DNA from: Sphingomonas canadensis
GTDB lineage: Bacteria > Pseudomonadota > Alphaproteobacteria > Sphingomonadales > Sphingomonadaceae
Direction: 5' to 3'
NCBI RefSeq assembly: GCF_026013525.1
Contig: NZ_JAPDRA010000005.1
Coordinates: 124,001 to 188,000, forward strand
Length of the DNA stretch: 64,000 nucleotides
Part shown: piece after piece, positions 20,293-29,927 of the stretch
How positions within the stretch are numbered: the stretch's first letter is position 1
Layout: the number at the start of each line of letters is the position of its first letter
Translations under genes and position numbers: made by a program
Notes under the pieces: generated by a model
Database searches by the model: none
Told to the model about the DNA's origin: nothing
Seen by the model: the letters and a program-made list of their open reading frames with translations, nothing else

Positions 20293-20480
20293 CAGCCTTC
20301 CTCACGCGCGGCGGCTTCGCGCGCGATCAGCGCGTCGAGCGATGCCACAGCCGCCTCCACCTTGGTACGAAGCGCCTCGTGGCGCGCGGCCAGCCGTTCG
20401 GCGGAAGATGCCCGCGCGGCGGCAGCGGCCTCGATCCGGGCAAGGGCCTTTTCGATACGGTCGATCGACGTATCCGCCAT
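20292..20480 (-). CDS. Small coiled-coil protein upstream of zapA
   Basis: 62-residue protein that is almost entirely one charged helix rich in Ala, Glu and Arg ([20 protein letters not shown]), with heptad spacing of a coiled coil and no membrane segment. Its TGA overlaps the zapA ATG, so the two are co-translated. Position and shape suggest a partner in division, perhaps a ZapA-interacting helper, but this is inference. No family name recognised. Confidence 0.75.
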   Translation of the reverse strand: MADTSIDRIEKALARIEAAAAARASSAERLAARHEALRTKVEAAVASLDALIAREAAAREEG

Positions 20481-20600
20481 GCCACGGCGATAGCATGGCG
20501 GGGGCGGGCGGCAAGCCCTTTACCCACAGCTTTCGGCGACCCGGTTGACGCGCGCGGTTTCTGGTCCCTAAGGCGGCGGCGCACCGACCGGGGAGACACA

Positions 20601-22583
20601 GTGACCACCAGCTTCGCCAATTGCGCCAACGCCATCCGCGCGCTGGCCATGGATGCGGTGGAAGCCGCCAATTCCGGCCATCCGGGCATGCCGATGGGCA
20701 TGGCCGATGTCGCCACCGTGCTGTTCCAGCAATATCTGAAGTTCGATCCCGCCGATCCCAAATGGGCGGACCGCGATCGTTTCGTGCTGTCGGCGGGCCA
20801 CGGATCGATGCTGATCTACTCGCTGCTGCACCTGACGGGCTATGCGCAGCCGACGATCGAGGACATCAAGGCGTTCCGCCAGATCGGCAGCCCCTGCGCC
20901 GGCCATCCCGAGAATTTCGAGCTTCCCGGCGTCGAATGCACCACCGGCCCGCTGGGCCAGGGGCTGGCGATGGCGGTGGGCATGGCCATCGCCGAGCGCC
21001 ACCTGAACGCCGAGTTCGGCGATTCGCTGGTCGATCACCGCACCTGGGCGATCGCGGGCGACGGATGCCTGATGGAAGGCATCAACCATGAGGCGATCGG
21101 GCTTGCCGGCCATCTGAAGCTCGGCCGGCTGATCGTGCTGTGGGACGACAACGACATCACCATCGACGGCAAGGTCTCGCTCTCGTCGAGCGAGGACGTG
21201 CCGGCGCGCTACCGGGCGACCGGATGGCATGTGGTGGAATGCGATGGCCATGATCCGGCCAGCATCGCCGCCGCCATCGACGCGGCCATCGCCGACGAGC
21301 GGCCCTCGCTGGTCCGCTGCAAGACGATCATCGGCAAGGGCGCGCCCAACGTCCAGGGCACGTCGAAGACGCATGGTTCGCCGCTCGGTGCCGCCGAAGT
21401 CGCGGCCGCGCGGGAGACGCTGGGCTGGAACTGGCCGCCGTTCGAGGTGCCCGCGGATATCCGCGCCGCCTGGCTGGAGGCGGGCCGCCGCGGCGCCGGG
21501 CTGCATGGCGAATGGGAAGCGCGCCTCGCCGCGGACCCGCGCCGCCACGAGTTCCTGGAGCGGACGATGACCGTCGCCAGCCTGGCCGCGCCCGCGCTGG
21601 AGGGCTTCATCGCGAAGCTCGCCGCCGAGCCGCAGAAGGTCGCGACGCGCAAGGCCTCCGAAATGGCGCTCGAGCCGCTGACCGCGGCGATCCCGCACCT
21701 GATCGGCGGATCGGCCGACCTGACCGGATCGAACAACACCAAGACCAAGGCGACCGGCCCGCTGACCGCCGAGAATTACGGCGGCCGCTACCTCTATTAC
21801 GGCATCCGCGAATTCGGCATGGCCGCCGCGATGAACGGCATGGCGCTGCATGGCGGCGTGGTGCCCTATGGCGGCACCTTCCTGGTGTTCAGCGACTATT
21901 GCCGCAACGCCGTCCGCCTCTCGGCGCTGCAGCGGGTGGGCGTGGTCTATGTCTTCACCCACGATTCGATCGGGCTGGGCGAGGACGGGCCGACGCACCA
22001 GCCGGTGGAGCATCTCACCAGCCTGCGCCTGATACCCAACCTGCATGTGTTCCGCCCCGCCGACACGATCGAGACCGCGGAATGCTGGGCGCTGGCGCTC
22101 GAATCGACCGATGCGCCCTCGGTACTCGCGCTTTCGCGCCAGAACCTGCCGCAGCTTCGCGGTGCGGGCGACGAGAACTGGTCCGCCTCCTCCAATCGCA
22201 GCGCGAAGGGCGCCTATCGCCTGCGCGCCGCGCAGGGCGATCGCAAGGTGGTGCTGATCGCGACCGGATCGGAAGTGGCCATCGCCGTTGCCGTGGCCGA
22301 TGCGCTGGCGGCGCAGGGCGTGGGCGCGGACGTGGTGTCGATGCCCTGCTGGTCGCTGTTCGACGCGCAGCCTGCGGCTTATCGTTCCGATCTGCTACCG
22401 GCGGACGCGCTCAAGGTCTCGATCGAGGCCGGCACGACGCTGGGCTGGGAACGCTATACCGGGCTCGATGGGCTGAACTTCGGCATCGACCGGTTCGGCG
22501 CATCCGGCCCGGGCGACGCGCTGTACGAATATTTCGGCCTGACCGCCGGGGCGATCACGCCGCAGATCATCGCGAAACTATAA
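20601..22583 (+). CDS. tkt: Transketolase
   Basis: Thiamine diphosphate enzyme of 660 residues that moves two-carbon ketol units between sugar phosphates. Seen in order are [19 protein letters not shown], the ThDP motif [13 protein letters not shown] to NDITIDG, a middle domain with [19 protein letters not shown], and [19 protein letters not shown]. The GTG start at 20601 follows GGGGAGACACA; upstream codons are antisense to the small coiled-coil gene. It leads the tkt–gap–MOSC–pgk run of central carbon genes. TTGACG at 20545–20550 may be its -35 element. Confidence 0.96.
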   Translation: MTTSFANCANAIRALAMDAVEAANSGHPGMPMGMADVATVLFQQYLKFDPADPKWADRDRFVLSAGHGSMLIYSLLHLTGYAQPTIEDIKAFRQIGSPCAGHPENFELPGVECTTGPLGQGLAMAVGMAIAERHLNAEFGDSLVDHRTWAIAGDGCLMEGINHEAIGLAGHLKLGRLIVLWDDNDITIDGKVSLSSSEDVPARYRATGWHVVECDGHDPASIAAAIDAAIADERPSLVRCKTIIGKGAPNVQGTSKTHGSPLGAAEVAAARETLGWNWPPFEVPADIRAAWLEAGRRGAGLHGEWEARLAADPRRHEFLERTMTVASLAAPALEGFIAKLAAEPQKVATRKASEMALEPLTAAIPHLIGGSADLTGSNNTKTKATGPLTAENYGGRYLYYGIREFGMAAAMNGMALHGGVVPYGGTFLVFSDYCRNAVRLSALQRVGVVYVFTHDSIGLGEDGPTHQPVEHLTSLRLIPNLHVFRPADTIETAECWALALESTDAPSVLALSRQNLPQLRGAGDENWSASSNRSAKGAYRLRAAQGDRKVVLIATGSEVAIAVAVADALAAQGVGADVVSMPCWSLFDAQPAAYRSDLLPADALKVSIEAGTTLGWERYTGLDGLNFGIDRFGASGPGDALYEYFGLTAGAITPQIIAKL

Positions 22584-22601
22584 GCACGGAGTAAGCAGGG
22601 C

Positions 22602-23609
22602 ATGACCAAGGTTGCGATCAACGGGTTCGGACGTATCGGGCGCCTGGTGGCGCGCGCCATCCTGGAGCGTCCGGAAAGCGGGCTTGAGCTGGTGACGATC
22701 AACGACCTGGCCGATGCCAAGTCCAACGCCTGGCTGTTCAGCCGCGACAGCGTCCACGGCAAATATCCGGGCACCGTTTCCGCCGATGGCGACGACATCA
22801 TCATCGACGGCAAGCGCATCAAGGTGACCAAGGAGCGCGATCCGGCCAACCTGCCGCATGCCGCCAACGGCGTCGATCTGGTGCTGGAATGCACCGGCTT
22901 CTTCACCGATCGCGCGAGCTGCGAGAAGCATATCGCCGCCGGCGCCAAGAAGGTGCTGATCTCCGCCCCGGGCAAGAACGTGGACCTGACGGTCGTCTAT
23001 GGCGTGAACCACGACAAGCTGGAGGCGGGCCACACGATCGTTTCCAACGCGAGCTGTACCACCAACTGCCTGGCGCCGGTGGCCAAGGTGCTGAACGACG
23101 CGATCGGCATCGAGCGCGGCCTGATGACCACGGTCCACGCCTATACCAACGACCAGAAGATCCTGGACCAGATCCACGACGACCTGCGCCGCGCCCGCGC
23201 CGCGGCGATGAGCATGATCCCGACCACCACCGGCGCCGCCCGTGCGGTGGGCGAGGTGCTGCCGGAGCTGAAGGGCAAGCTGGACGGCTCCGCCATCCGC
23301 GTTCCCGTGCCGGACGGATCGCTGGTCGACCTGACGTTCACGCCGAAGCGCGACACGACCAAGGAAGAGGTCAACGCGCTGCTGAAGGCGGCTTCGGAGA
23401 GCGGACCGCTGAAGGGCGTGCTCTATTATTCGGACGAGCCGCTGGTTTCGATCGACATCGTCCACACCCCCGCCAGCTCGACCGTCGACAGCCTTGAGAC
23501 CGCGGTGATCGACGGCAAGCTGGTCCGCGTCGTGAGCTGGTACGACAACGAATGGGGCTTCTCGAACCGCATGGTCGACACCGCTTCGGCGATGGCGAAG
23601 CTGGGGTGA
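22602..23609 (+). CDS. gap: Glyceraldehyde-3-phosphate dehydrogenase, type I
   Basis: GAPDH of 335 residues, oxidising and phosphorylating glyceraldehyde 3-phosphate with NAD. The Rossmann start is [14 protein letters not shown]. The catalytic Cys152 sits in [12 protein letters not shown]; substrate-site segments include [10 protein letters not shown] and [16 protein letters not shown], and the end is [15 protein letters not shown]. It starts 18 nt after tkt. Its stop overlaps the GTG start of a MOSC gene (GTGA), which lies between gap and pgk. Confidence 0.97.
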   Translation: MTKVAINGFGRIGRLVARAILERPESGLELVTINDLADAKSNAWLFSRDSVHGKYPGTVSADGDDIIIDGKRIKVTKERDPANLPHAANGVDLVLECTGFFTDRASCEKHIAAGAKKVLISAPGKNVDLTVVYGVNHDKLEAGHTIVSNASCTTNCLAPVAKVLNDAIGIERGLMTTVHAYTNDQKILDQIHDDLRRARAAAMSMIPTTTGAARAVGEVLPELKGKLDGSAIRVPVPDGSLVDLTFTPKRDTTKEEVNALLKAASESGPLKGVLYYSDEPLVSIDIVHTPASSTVDSLETAVIDGKLVRVVSWYDNEWGFSNRMVDTASAMAKLG

Positions 23610-24049
23610 CCGGCAGGATCGCCGGAATCGCGCGCCACGCGGAATCGCGCGGGCCGATCGAGCTGCTCGATCGCGTCCGCGTGACTCCCGAAGGCGGCGT
23701 GGAGGGCGATCGCAACGGCGGCAAGAACAAGCGCCAGGTCTCGCTGATCGAGGCCGGCGACTGGGCCGCCGCCACGGCCGAGGCTGGCGCGGACCTGCCC
23801 TGGTGGCAGCGCCGCGCCAACCTGCTGGTCGAGGATTTCGACCTGCCCCATGGCGGCGGCGTGCGCGTGCGCATCGGCGCGGACGTGGTGATCGAGCTTC
23901 GTACCGAGATCGATCCCTGCGCGCGCATGGACGCGCTGGCGCCGGGCCTGCGCGTGGCGCTGGAGCCCGATTGGCGCGGCGGGGCAGGGGGCAAGGTGAT
24001 CGCCGGCGGCGAGATCGCCGTGGGCGACGCGATAAGGATCGAGCAATGA
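23606..24049 (+). CDS. MOSC-domain protein between gap and pgk
   Basis: 147-residue MOSC-type protein. It contains [55 protein letters not shown] (the conserved Cys expected to bind a molybdenum cofactor or sulfur) and [12 protein letters not shown], in the order of MOSC domains. The GTG start overlaps the gap stop, and its own TGA overlaps the pgk ATG, so it is translationally joined to both. What it does in a glycolytic operon is not known. The domain call is good; the role is open. Confidence 0.85.
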   Translation: MTGRIAGIARHAESRGPIELLDRVRVTPEGGVEGDRNGGKNKRQVSLIEAGDWAAATAEAGADLPWWQRRANLLVEDFDLPHGGGVRVRIGADVVIELRTEIDPCARMDALAPGLRVALEPDWRGGAGGKVIAGGEIAVGDAIRIEQ

Positions 24050-25239
24050 CGCGGGCTTTCAAGACTCTCGACGATATGGGCGCCATCGCGGGCAAGCGCG
24101 TGCTGGTGCGCGAGGACCTGAACGTGCCGATGGCGGACGGGCAGGTGACCGACGACACCCGGCTGCGCGCGGCCGTCTCCACCGTCGCCGAGCTGGCGGA
24201 CAAGGGCGCCAAGGTGATCGTCCTCGCCCATTTCGGCCGCCCCAAGGGCCAGCGCGTGCCCGAGATGAGCCTGGCGCTGGTCACCCAGCCCTTTGCCCAG
24301 GTGCTCGGCCGGCCGGTCCGCTTCGTCGACGATCAGGATGCCGCCGCGACGATCGCGTCGATGGCGGATGGCGAGATCGGCCTGCTGGAGAACACCCGCT
24401 TCGACGCGGGCGAGGAGAAGAACACGCCCGAGGCGATCGAGCGGCTTGCCGCGCTGGGCGATCTCTATGTCAATGACGCCTTCTCCGCCGCGCACCGCGC
24501 GCACGCCTCCACCGAGGGGCTGGCGCATCGGCTGCCCGCCTTTGCCGGGCGCCAGATGGAGGCGGAGCTGGACGCGCTGGACAAGGCGCTGGGCAGCCCG
24601 GAGCATCCGGTGGCGGCGGTGGTCGGCGGGGCCAAGGTCTCGACCAAGCTCGACGTGCTCAAGCATCTGGTGGCCAAGGTGGATCACCTGATCATCGGCG
24701 GCGGCATGGCCAACACCTTCCTGGCGGCGCGCGGCGTGGACGTGGGCAAGAGCCTGTGCGAGCACGATCTGACCGGCACCGCCGACGCGATCCTGGAGGC
24801 GGCCGACCAGGCCGGCTGCACCGTCCACCTGCCCTATGACGTGGTGGTGGCGAAGGAGTTCGCCGCCAACCCGCCCAGCCTGCGCGTGTGCAACGTGCAT
24901 GAGGTGGCGGCGGACGAGATGATCCTGGACGTCGGCCCCGCCGCCGTGGAGGCGCTGGCCGACGTGCTCAAGACGTGCCGCACGCTGGTGTGGAACGGCC
25001 CGCTGGGCGCGTTCGAGACCCAGCCGTTCGACGAGGCGACCGTGGCGCTGGCCAAGACCGCGGCGGCGCTGACCCGCGAAGGGCAGCTCGTCTCGGTCGC
25101 GGGCGGCGGCGATACGGTTGCGGCGCTGAACGTGGCGGGCGTGGCGGATGATTTCACCTTCGTCTCCACCGCCGGCGGCGCCTTCCTGGAGTGGATGGAG
25201 GGCAAGGAGCTGCCCGGCGTCGCCGCGCTGGCGCGCTGA
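24046..25239 (+). CDS. pgk: Phosphoglycerate kinase
   Basis: PGK of 397 residues, making ATP and 3-phosphoglycerate from 1,3-bisphosphoglycerate. N-terminal substrate residues lie in [21 protein letters not shown] and [48 protein letters not shown] and a C-terminal [10 protein letters not shown] are all present. The ATG at 24046 overlaps the MOSC stop; the open frame upstream is a shadow of MOSC. Confidence 0.97.
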   Translation: MTRAFKTLDDMGAIAGKRVLVREDLNVPMADGQVTDDTRLRAAVSTVAELADKGAKVIVLAHFGRPKGQRVPEMSLALVTQPFAQVLGRPVRFVDDQDAAATIASMADGEIGLLENTRFDAGEEKNTPEAIERLAALGDLYVNDAFSAAHRAHASTEGLAHRLPAFAGRQMEAELDALDKALGSPEHPVAAVVGGAKVSTKLDVLKHLVAKVDHLIIGGGMANTFLAARGVDVGKSLCEHDLTGTADAILEAADQAGCTVHLPYDVVVAKEFAANPPSLRVCNVHEVAADEMILDVGPAAVEALADVLKTCRTLVWNGPLGAFETQPFDEATVALAKTAAALTREGQLVSVAGGGDTVAALNVAGVADDFTFVSTAGGAFLEWMEGKELPGVAALAR

Positions 25240-25250
25240 TGCCCGTGTGA
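25239..25250 (+). other. Three-codon mini-ORF linking pgk and the next gene
   Basis: The pgk stop overlaps an ATG (TGATG). ATG-CCC-GTG-TGA follows, and its TGA overlaps the GTG start at 25247 (GTGA). A terminating ribosome could step from pgk through three codons to the next gene. Seen in sequence; use is unproven. Confidence 0.3.
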
Positions 25251-25654
25251 CCGGCGCGGCGCTTTCCTATCCCGCGCAGTTCGACGCCGCCTCGCCGCGC
25301 TTCTACCCCGGCGAGGCGGAGTTCGATATCGAGCGGGCGGAGGGCGTGCTTACGCTCTCGCTGCCGGTGGCGGACGATGCGCCGCTGCCCGATGCTGTCG
25401 ATGCGGCGCGGTCGCTGCTCGGCGGCCTCGACGCGCTCGACGGCGAGGCACGGGCCTGGCTGCGCGCGCAGCCAGGCTGGCCCTATGGCGACGATGCGCT
25501 GCTGTGGCTGGTGCTGGTCGAGGGGGAGCGGGCGCGCTTCTGCTACCGGCAGGAATCGGTCAACGACGAGCAGGTGATCGGCTTCGCGCGCGTTGGCGGG
25601 GGGCAGGGCGGGGACTGGCGGCTGACCGGCCCCGATCCGCGCCATCGCGGCTGA
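25247..25654 (+). CDS. Protein of unknown function downstream of pgk
   Basis: 135-residue soluble protein with no signal or membrane segment. It has aromatic and acidic segments such as YPAQFDAASPRFYPGEAEFDIE, WLRAQPGWPYGDDALLWLVLVEGE and RFCYRQESVNDEQVIGFARV. The GTG start at 25247 is inferred because codons before it continue the pgk shadow frame. It closes the tkt–gap–MOSC–pgk run and is convergent with the histidine kinase. I do not recognise the family. Confidence 0.65.
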   Translation: MTGAALSYPAQFDAASPRFYPGEAEFDIERAEGVLTLSLPVADDAPLPDAVDAARSLLGGLDALDGEARAWLRAQPGWPYGDDALLWLVLVEGERARFCYRQESVNDEQVIGFARVGGGQGGDWRLTGPDPRHRG

Positions 25655-25661
25655 GCCGCGG

Positions 25662-26636
25662 TCACTCCTGCGCCAGCACCGTGCGGCGCACGCGGCAGTG
25701 CCAGGCCAGTCCCGCCGGATCGAAGCGGATCGCGGCGTCCGCCCCCAGCGCGCGCGACACCATCCGCTCGATCACCTGGCGGCCGAAGCCCGATGTCTCC
25801 GGCGGCACCACCGCGGGTCCCCCGGACTCGATCCAGCGCAGCACGATCCATGCGGCATCGGCGGGATCCTCGTCGCAGGTGACGGTCACCGTTCCCGTGC
25901 GCGTGGAGAGCGCGCCATATTTGCAGGAATTGGTCGCCAGTTCATGCAGCGCCATGCCCAGCACGCGCACCGCGTGGCTGGCCAGCGGCGGGTCCTCGCC
26001 CGCAAGCGCCAGGCGCGGGTCCCCCGGCGCCACGAACGCGCCGAGCTGGCGGCGGACCAGCTCGCCCAGCGTCGTATGGGTGCCCTCCGCCAGCATCAGA
26101 TCCTGCGAGGCGGAAAGGCCCATGATCCGGCCGGATATCGCCTCGCGATACGCCTCCACGCTCTCCGCGTCGGTCTGCTGCAGGATGTTGAGGACGATCG
26201 CGTAGAGATTCTTCGAACGGTGCGAGAGCTCGCCCATCAGGAAGCTCGTCCGTTCCTCGGCGCGCTTCTGGGCGCTGATGTCGGTGACGATCGAGATCAT
26301 GCTGACCGGCACGCCCCGCTCGTCGCGCTCCACCGAGACGTTCAGGTCCGCCCACAGCGTCTCGCCGTTGCCGCGCAGATAGCGTTTCTGCATGCGATAG
26401 CCGTTTATCCGGCCGGCCAGCGCATCGCCCAGCAGGTCCTCGTTGCCCTGCAGGTCCTCCGGATGGGTGATGTCGCGGAAGTTGGTGCCGATCAGCGCGT
26501 CGCGCGGATAGCCCATCATATCTGCGAAGCTCTGGTTGACGTCGATCAGCGTCCCATCGCGGCCGACGCGCGCCAGCCCCGACGCGGCAAGCTCGAACGT
26601 CCGGCGATGGTGGGAAACCGGATGGCTGATCGTCAT
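25662..26636 (-). CDS. PAS-domain HWE-family sensor histidine kinase
   Basis: Soluble sensor kinase of 324 residues. A PAS domain (about 12–122) has VDVNQSF-like IDVNQSFADMMGYPRDALIG and the PAC-type RGNGETLWADLNVSVERDE. The H-box is ELSHRSKN (His139), and the N-box is ALHELATNSCKYGALS. A W-x-E motif (WIES) follows, the hallmark of HWE kinases typical of alphaproteobacteria. No membrane helix is seen, so it senses a cytoplasmic cue; in this family light or general stress are known inputs. The PAS lacks an obvious LOV Cys motif. No response regulator is adjacent. Confidence 0.9.
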   Translation of the reverse strand: MTISHPVSHHRRTFELAASGLARVGRDGTLIDVNQSFADMMGYPRDALIGTNFRDITHPEDLQGNEDLLGDALAGRINGYRMQKRYLRGNGETLWADLNVSVERDERGVPVSMISIVTDISAQKRAEERTSFLMGELSHRSKNLYAIVLNILQQTDAESVEAYREAISGRIMGLSASQDLMLAEGTHTTLGELVRRQLGAFVAPGDPRLALAGEDPPLASHAVRVLGMALHELATNSCKYGALSTRTGTVTVTCDEDPADAAWIVLRWIESGGPAVVPPETSGFGRQVIERMVSRALGADAAIRFDPAGLAWHCRVRRTVLAQE

Positions 26637-26670
26637 GCGCCCTCTTTTGCGGACAGCCTATCGGAAGCGC

Positions 26671-27885
26671 TCAACCGCCACAATCCGCCGTGCCGTCCTT
26701 CGCGGGGCGATCGATCGCCAGCATCAGCGCCAGCGCTACCCCGCCCATCGCCGCGCCCGCCAGCGCGGAGAGGTGCCACCCGCCCGCCGCATAGGTGGCG
26801 GTGCCGATCAGCGATCCCAGCCCGCCGAAGCCGAACATCACGGTCATGTACACCGCGTTGATCCGCCCGCGCGCGGCCGGATCGATCGCGAAGATGATAC
26901 GCTGGCCGGTCACCTGGCTCATCTGCACCGCGCCATCGACCAGGATCGCGGTAACCGCGAACACCAGCACGCTGCCCGCCGCGACGGCGGCGTCGGCGGC
27001 CAGGAAGGAGAGGGCGAGGATCGCGAACCCCGCCAGCGTCGTCCCGCGCATCAGCCCGCGATCGGACAACCAGCCCGCCAGCGGCGCCACCAGCACGCCG
27101 CCTGCGCCCGCCAGCGCGAACGCGGCCACGGCGCGCTGGCTCAGCCCCATGTCGTTGAGCAGCGTCAGCGGCGCGGCGGTCCAGAACAGGTTGAACGCGC
27201 CGAACATCAGCGCCTGATAGATCGCGCGCAGCCTGAGCTGGCGGTGCCGCGCGGCCAGCGCGACGACCGATGCCAGGATCGCGCCATAGGATGGCCCGCG
27301 CGGCGGCCGGCGGCCGGGCAGCATCAGCGCGAGCGACAGCGCCACCACCGCGAGCAGTCCGGCGGACCCGAAGAACACCCAGCGCCACCCCGCCAGGCTG
27401 GCGATGAAGCTGGCCGCGGGCCGCGCGAGCATCACGCCCGTCAGCAGCCCGCTCATCACCAGCCCCACCGACTGGCCCTGCCGTTCGGGCGCGCTCAGAT
27501 GCGCCGCCAGCGGCACCAGCACCTGCGCGCCGCAGCAGCACAGCCCCGTGAGCAGCGAAAAGGCCAGGAAGTCTGCCGCCCCGCCCGAAAGCGCGATGCC
27601 CAGGCAGCCCAGGATCGCCCCACCCGTGGCGATCAGCACCAGCCGCTTGTTCTCCACCAGATCCGACAATGGCACCAGCAGCGCTAGCCCGGCGCCGTAG
27701 CCGAGCTGGGTCAGCGTGGTGATGGTGCCCGCCATCTGGTGGGACAGGCCGATCTCCGGCCCGATCTGGTCGATCAGCGTCTGTGCATAATAGAGGTTCG
27801 CGGACATCGATCCGCAGGCCAGCGCCATCAGCAGCAGGAGCGCCGGGGTGAGCGCGGAACCGTTGGCGTCGCTTCGCATCGCCAT
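26671..27885 (-). CDS. MFS transporter
   Basis: Major facilitator of 404 residues with about 12 hydrophobic segments. The loop after helix 2 reads GYGAGLALLVPLSDLVENKRLVLIA, an MFS motif A variant. Helices continue through LAFSLLTGLCCCGAQVLVPLAAHL. The C-terminal half has WLSDRGLMRGTTLAG. The shape fits drug or small-molecule exporters of the DHA1 type; the substrate is unknown. The ATG at 27885 or 27879 could be the start. It ends 34 nt before the kinase start. Confidence 0.88.
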   Translation of the reverse strand: MAMRSDANGSALTPALLLLMALACGSMSANLYYAQTLIDQIGPEIGLSHQMAGTITTLTQLGYGAGLALLVPLSDLVENKRLVLIATGGAILGCLGIALSGGAADFLAFSLLTGLCCCGAQVLVPLAAHLSAPERQGQSVGLVMSGLLTGVMLARPAASFIASLAGWRWVFFGSAGLLAVVALSLALMLPGRRPPRGPSYGAILASVVALAARHRQLRLRAIYQALMFGAFNLFWTAAPLTLLNDMGLSQRAVAAFALAGAGGVLVAPLAGWLSDRGLMRGTTLAGFAILALSFLAADAAVAAGSVLVFAVTAILVDGAVQMSQVTGQRIIFAIDPAARGRINAVYMTVMFGFGGLGSLIGTATYAAGGWHLSALAGAAMGGVALALMLAIDRPAKDGTADCGG

Positions 27886-28013
27886 GCCGTTGACCGTGGC
27901 GGTGCGGAAATCAAGTGGGGCGAGGGGGTGGGCCTTGGCGCGCCCGTTGCTTCACCCACTTCATGCGCGGCTGCACCGGCCGGCTTATGGTCTCCGCTGG
28001 AGGAACGGTGGGG

Positions 28014-28029
28014 CATATCGGAGGATATG
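28014..28029. promoter_or_regulatory. Inverted repeat upstream of the MFS gene
   Basis: CATATC-GGAG-GATATG is a perfect 6-bp-arm inverted repeat about 130 nt upstream of the MFS start in a 218 nt gap that holds no gene. It could be an operator for a TetR- or MarR-like regulator; none is nearby. Confidence 0.25.
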
Positions 28030-28103
28030 GCGGCTTGCGCCCTTGCTCTGCCGAGCAACTCCGCGGGTTGGGCGATTATAGTGCGTGTCCCCGGAATTCC
28101 CCG

Positions 28104-28886
28104 CTACCGCGTAGGATAGGCGGCGAGCACCTTGTTCACGCTGTCCATGAGCAGGCCGCACTGCAAGTCGGCGATCATGATCTTGAAATGCTCCGTCACG
28201 TCGCGCGGATTGCTGACGGTAACTCGACCGACCGAATGGGTTCCTTCAACCAAGTAAGGGGCTTTCGGCACAACGACGAACGCGATCCGGAGTGTCGGCT
28301 TCGTTCGTTGGGCTGTCGCAATGTCCATTGGGATCGAGCCTAGATTGCCGTCCTTCTCGGCATCAAAGACGTTGTACTGCCCGGGAGGCGCTTCGCGCTC
28401 GAAGATCGAGTAGGTCGTGCGATCGATTTTCACTACGTCCGTGCTCGCGCCGTAGCTATTCTGCGCCCGGTAGGTGCCGTTCGCTTTCTCCGTTTGCGAT
28501 ATGACGATTGCGATGTTGCTCATCGTGCTCGCGGTGATGCCAGCGGGCTTCGCTTCGTAGAACGCCTCCCACCACCCGATGTTGGTGTTGTGGAATGCGT
28601 AGCTCTGGACACGCAGAACTTGGTTGTCCGCGTCATAGGCGAAATACTTGGGGTCTTCGGGCTTCTTGCTGATGATCAGTGGCCCGCCCCCGCCAGCCGC
28701 CGCGACACGCGCCTGATAGGCTGCTGTCGTCTCAAACTCGCCCTTGGGCGCGATGTTGCCGAATGAAGCAATGACTTGCTCGAAGAGCACAGGGGCGACG
28801 GTTTGCCCGACGTATGAGGCGCATTGAGCGGACGCTGCGCTTGACCACAAGGTCCCGACGACGATCGCAAATGCAGAAACGCGCAT
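28104..28886 (-). CDS. Secreted protein of unknown function
   Basis: 260-residue exported protein with a clear signal peptide (VSAFAIVVGTLWSSAASAQ). The mature part has a Cys-rich start (CASYVGQ), an FETTAAYQARV segment, a beta-rich middle (YFAYDADNQVLRVQSYAF, WWEAFYEAKPAG), and a C-terminal ADLQCGLLMDSV. Its DNA is visibly less GC-rich than the neighbours and uses rarer A/T-ending codons, suggesting recent gain. No enzyme or binding motif recognised. It lies alone between the MFS gene and a 355 nt gene-free gap. Confidence 0.75.
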   Translation of the reverse strand: MRVSAFAIVVGTLWSSAASAQCASYVGQTVAPVLFEQVIASFGNIAPKGEFETTAAYQARVAAAGGGGPLIISKKPEDPKYFAYDADNQVLRVQSYAFHNTNIGWWEAFYEAKPAGITASTMSNIAIVISQTEKANGTYRAQNSYGASTDVVKIDRTTYSIFEREAPPGQYNVFDAEKDGNLGSIPMDIATAQRTKPTLRIAFVVVPKAPYLVEGTHSVGRVTVSNPRDVTEHFKIMIADLQCGLLMDSVNKVLAAYPTR

Positions 28887-29241
28887 GATATTGCCCCCTC
28901 CCTACCAAAACTGCGCGCGGATAAGGTAACGCGATTATTCGGGGAGGAGAAGCCGCCGGGCGAGGATTACATGTGAAAGTCGTAAAATTCGGGGGAATTA
29001 TAACTAATTTCTGGTGCCGAAGCGCCCTGCTAGCCTTGCGGCATGGCAAGGCTTGCACCGATCGTGGTTCCGGGTGTTGCGCGTCCTGTGACCCTGCGCT
29101 GTAACCGATTGCTTGGAGATTAGGCATCTATCAAGCATCTGGAGGCCGCTTCGGAAAGGGTGCTCGGCCGCCGGAAGCCCGGGCCCAAGCCTTGGGGCAA
29201 TTTCAGGCCGGCGGGGCAATTCCACCCGTAGCGAAAGCGCG
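28887..29241. other. Gene-free region with AT-rich core and a hairpin
   Basis: No convincing gene is seen in these 355 nt. An AT-rich core at about 28975–29015 contains TATAAT on the minus strand (28997–29002), which may belong to a promoter of the 28104 gene although no good -35 is visible. GCCTTGC (29033–29039) and GCAAGGC (29046–29052) form a 7 bp hairpin. Composition is like the neighbouring secreted-protein gene, so this may be part of one acquired patch. Confidence 0.4.
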
Positions 29242-29757
29242 TTAGCGCGCCGCGACATCCGCCGGCACCGGCTCGTTGAGCAGGGGGACGAGCAACTGGT
29301 TCATCTGTTCCAGCGTGAAGGCGCCGGCATCGGCGTAGCGCAGCCTGCCATCACGCCCGATCACATAGTTGGTCGGCACGCCGTTCAGCGTCCGATACGG
29401 CCCGCGAATGCTGCGCGCCTGCGGATAGGCGATCTGCGCGAACAGCTTGCGGAGCTGAAACGGCGGCAGCGAGTCCTCCGTCGCCACGGCATAGACGATC
29501 AGCCCGCGATCCTGGCGCTTGCGGTAATAGGCGTCGAGCAGCGGGATCTCGCGCTTGCAGGGGCCGCACCAGGTGGCCCAGAAGTTCAGGATCACGACCT
29601 TGCCGCGCATCTCCGACAGCTTCACCTTGCCGCCCCCGATCAGCGTCAGCGTGAAATCCGGCGCGGGCTGGCCGACCACCGGCTCGGGCGCCGGGAGCGC
29701 CGATGTGCACAGCACCAGCGCCGCCGCGGCGAACAGCGAGGAAAACAGTCTTGTCAT
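29242..29757 (-). CDS. TlpA/ResA-like thioredoxin-fold protein
   Basis: Exported thiol-disulfide oxidoreductase of 171 residues. A signal peptide (LFSSLFAAAALVLCTSALPA) may carry a lipoprotein-like Cys but lacks a clear lipobox. The redoxin domain has QPAPDFTLTLIGGGKVKLSE and the active site WCGPC (Cys64, Cys67), with the cis-Pro region GVPTNYVIGRDG. It is predicted to reduce periplasmic disulfides, as TlpA or ResA do. It is divergent from the fructose-bisphosphate aldolase gene. Confidence 0.9.
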   Translation of the reverse strand: MTRLFSSLFAAAALVLCTSALPAPEPVVGQPAPDFTLTLIGGGKVKLSEMRGKVVILNFWATWCGPCKREIPLLDAYYRKRQDRGLIVYAVATEDSLPPFQLRKLFAQIAYPQARSIRGPYRTLNGVPTNYVIGRDGRLRYADAGAFTLEQMNQLLVPLLNEPVPADVAAR

Positions 29758-29794
29758 CGCAACTTGCCCCTGTCGCCGCTCAGGCTCCCGCGTT

Positions 29795-29811
29795 TGACGG
29801 CGGCCGTCAAC
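29795..29811. promoter_or_regulatory. Perfect palindrome between tlpA-like and aldolase genes
   Basis: TTGACGG-CGG-CCGTCAA is a perfect 7-bp-arm inverted repeat in the divergent intergenic region, 117 nt before the aldolase start. It looks like an operator for a dimeric regulator such as a LacI-type protein. It also overlaps ACGGCGG/CCGCCGT pairing (29797–29820), so a hairpin is an alternative. Confidence 0.35.
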
Positions 29812-29854
29812 CGCCGCCGTTTGGGGAGGGCGAAAAATGGGTCAACGCTGTCAG

Positions 29855-29867
29855 AACATTAGATGTT
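29855..29867. promoter_or_regulatory. Second inverted repeat upstream of the aldolase gene
   Basis: AACAT-TAG-ATGTT is a perfect 5-bp-arm inverted repeat 60 nt before the aldolase start, in an AT-richer stretch that probably holds its promoter. Confidence 0.3.
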
Positions 29868-29927
29868 TGAGCGCTGCGCTGCACTGCGATACGGAGCCCG
29901 CAATTCCGGTCGAATCAGGGGAACCCC

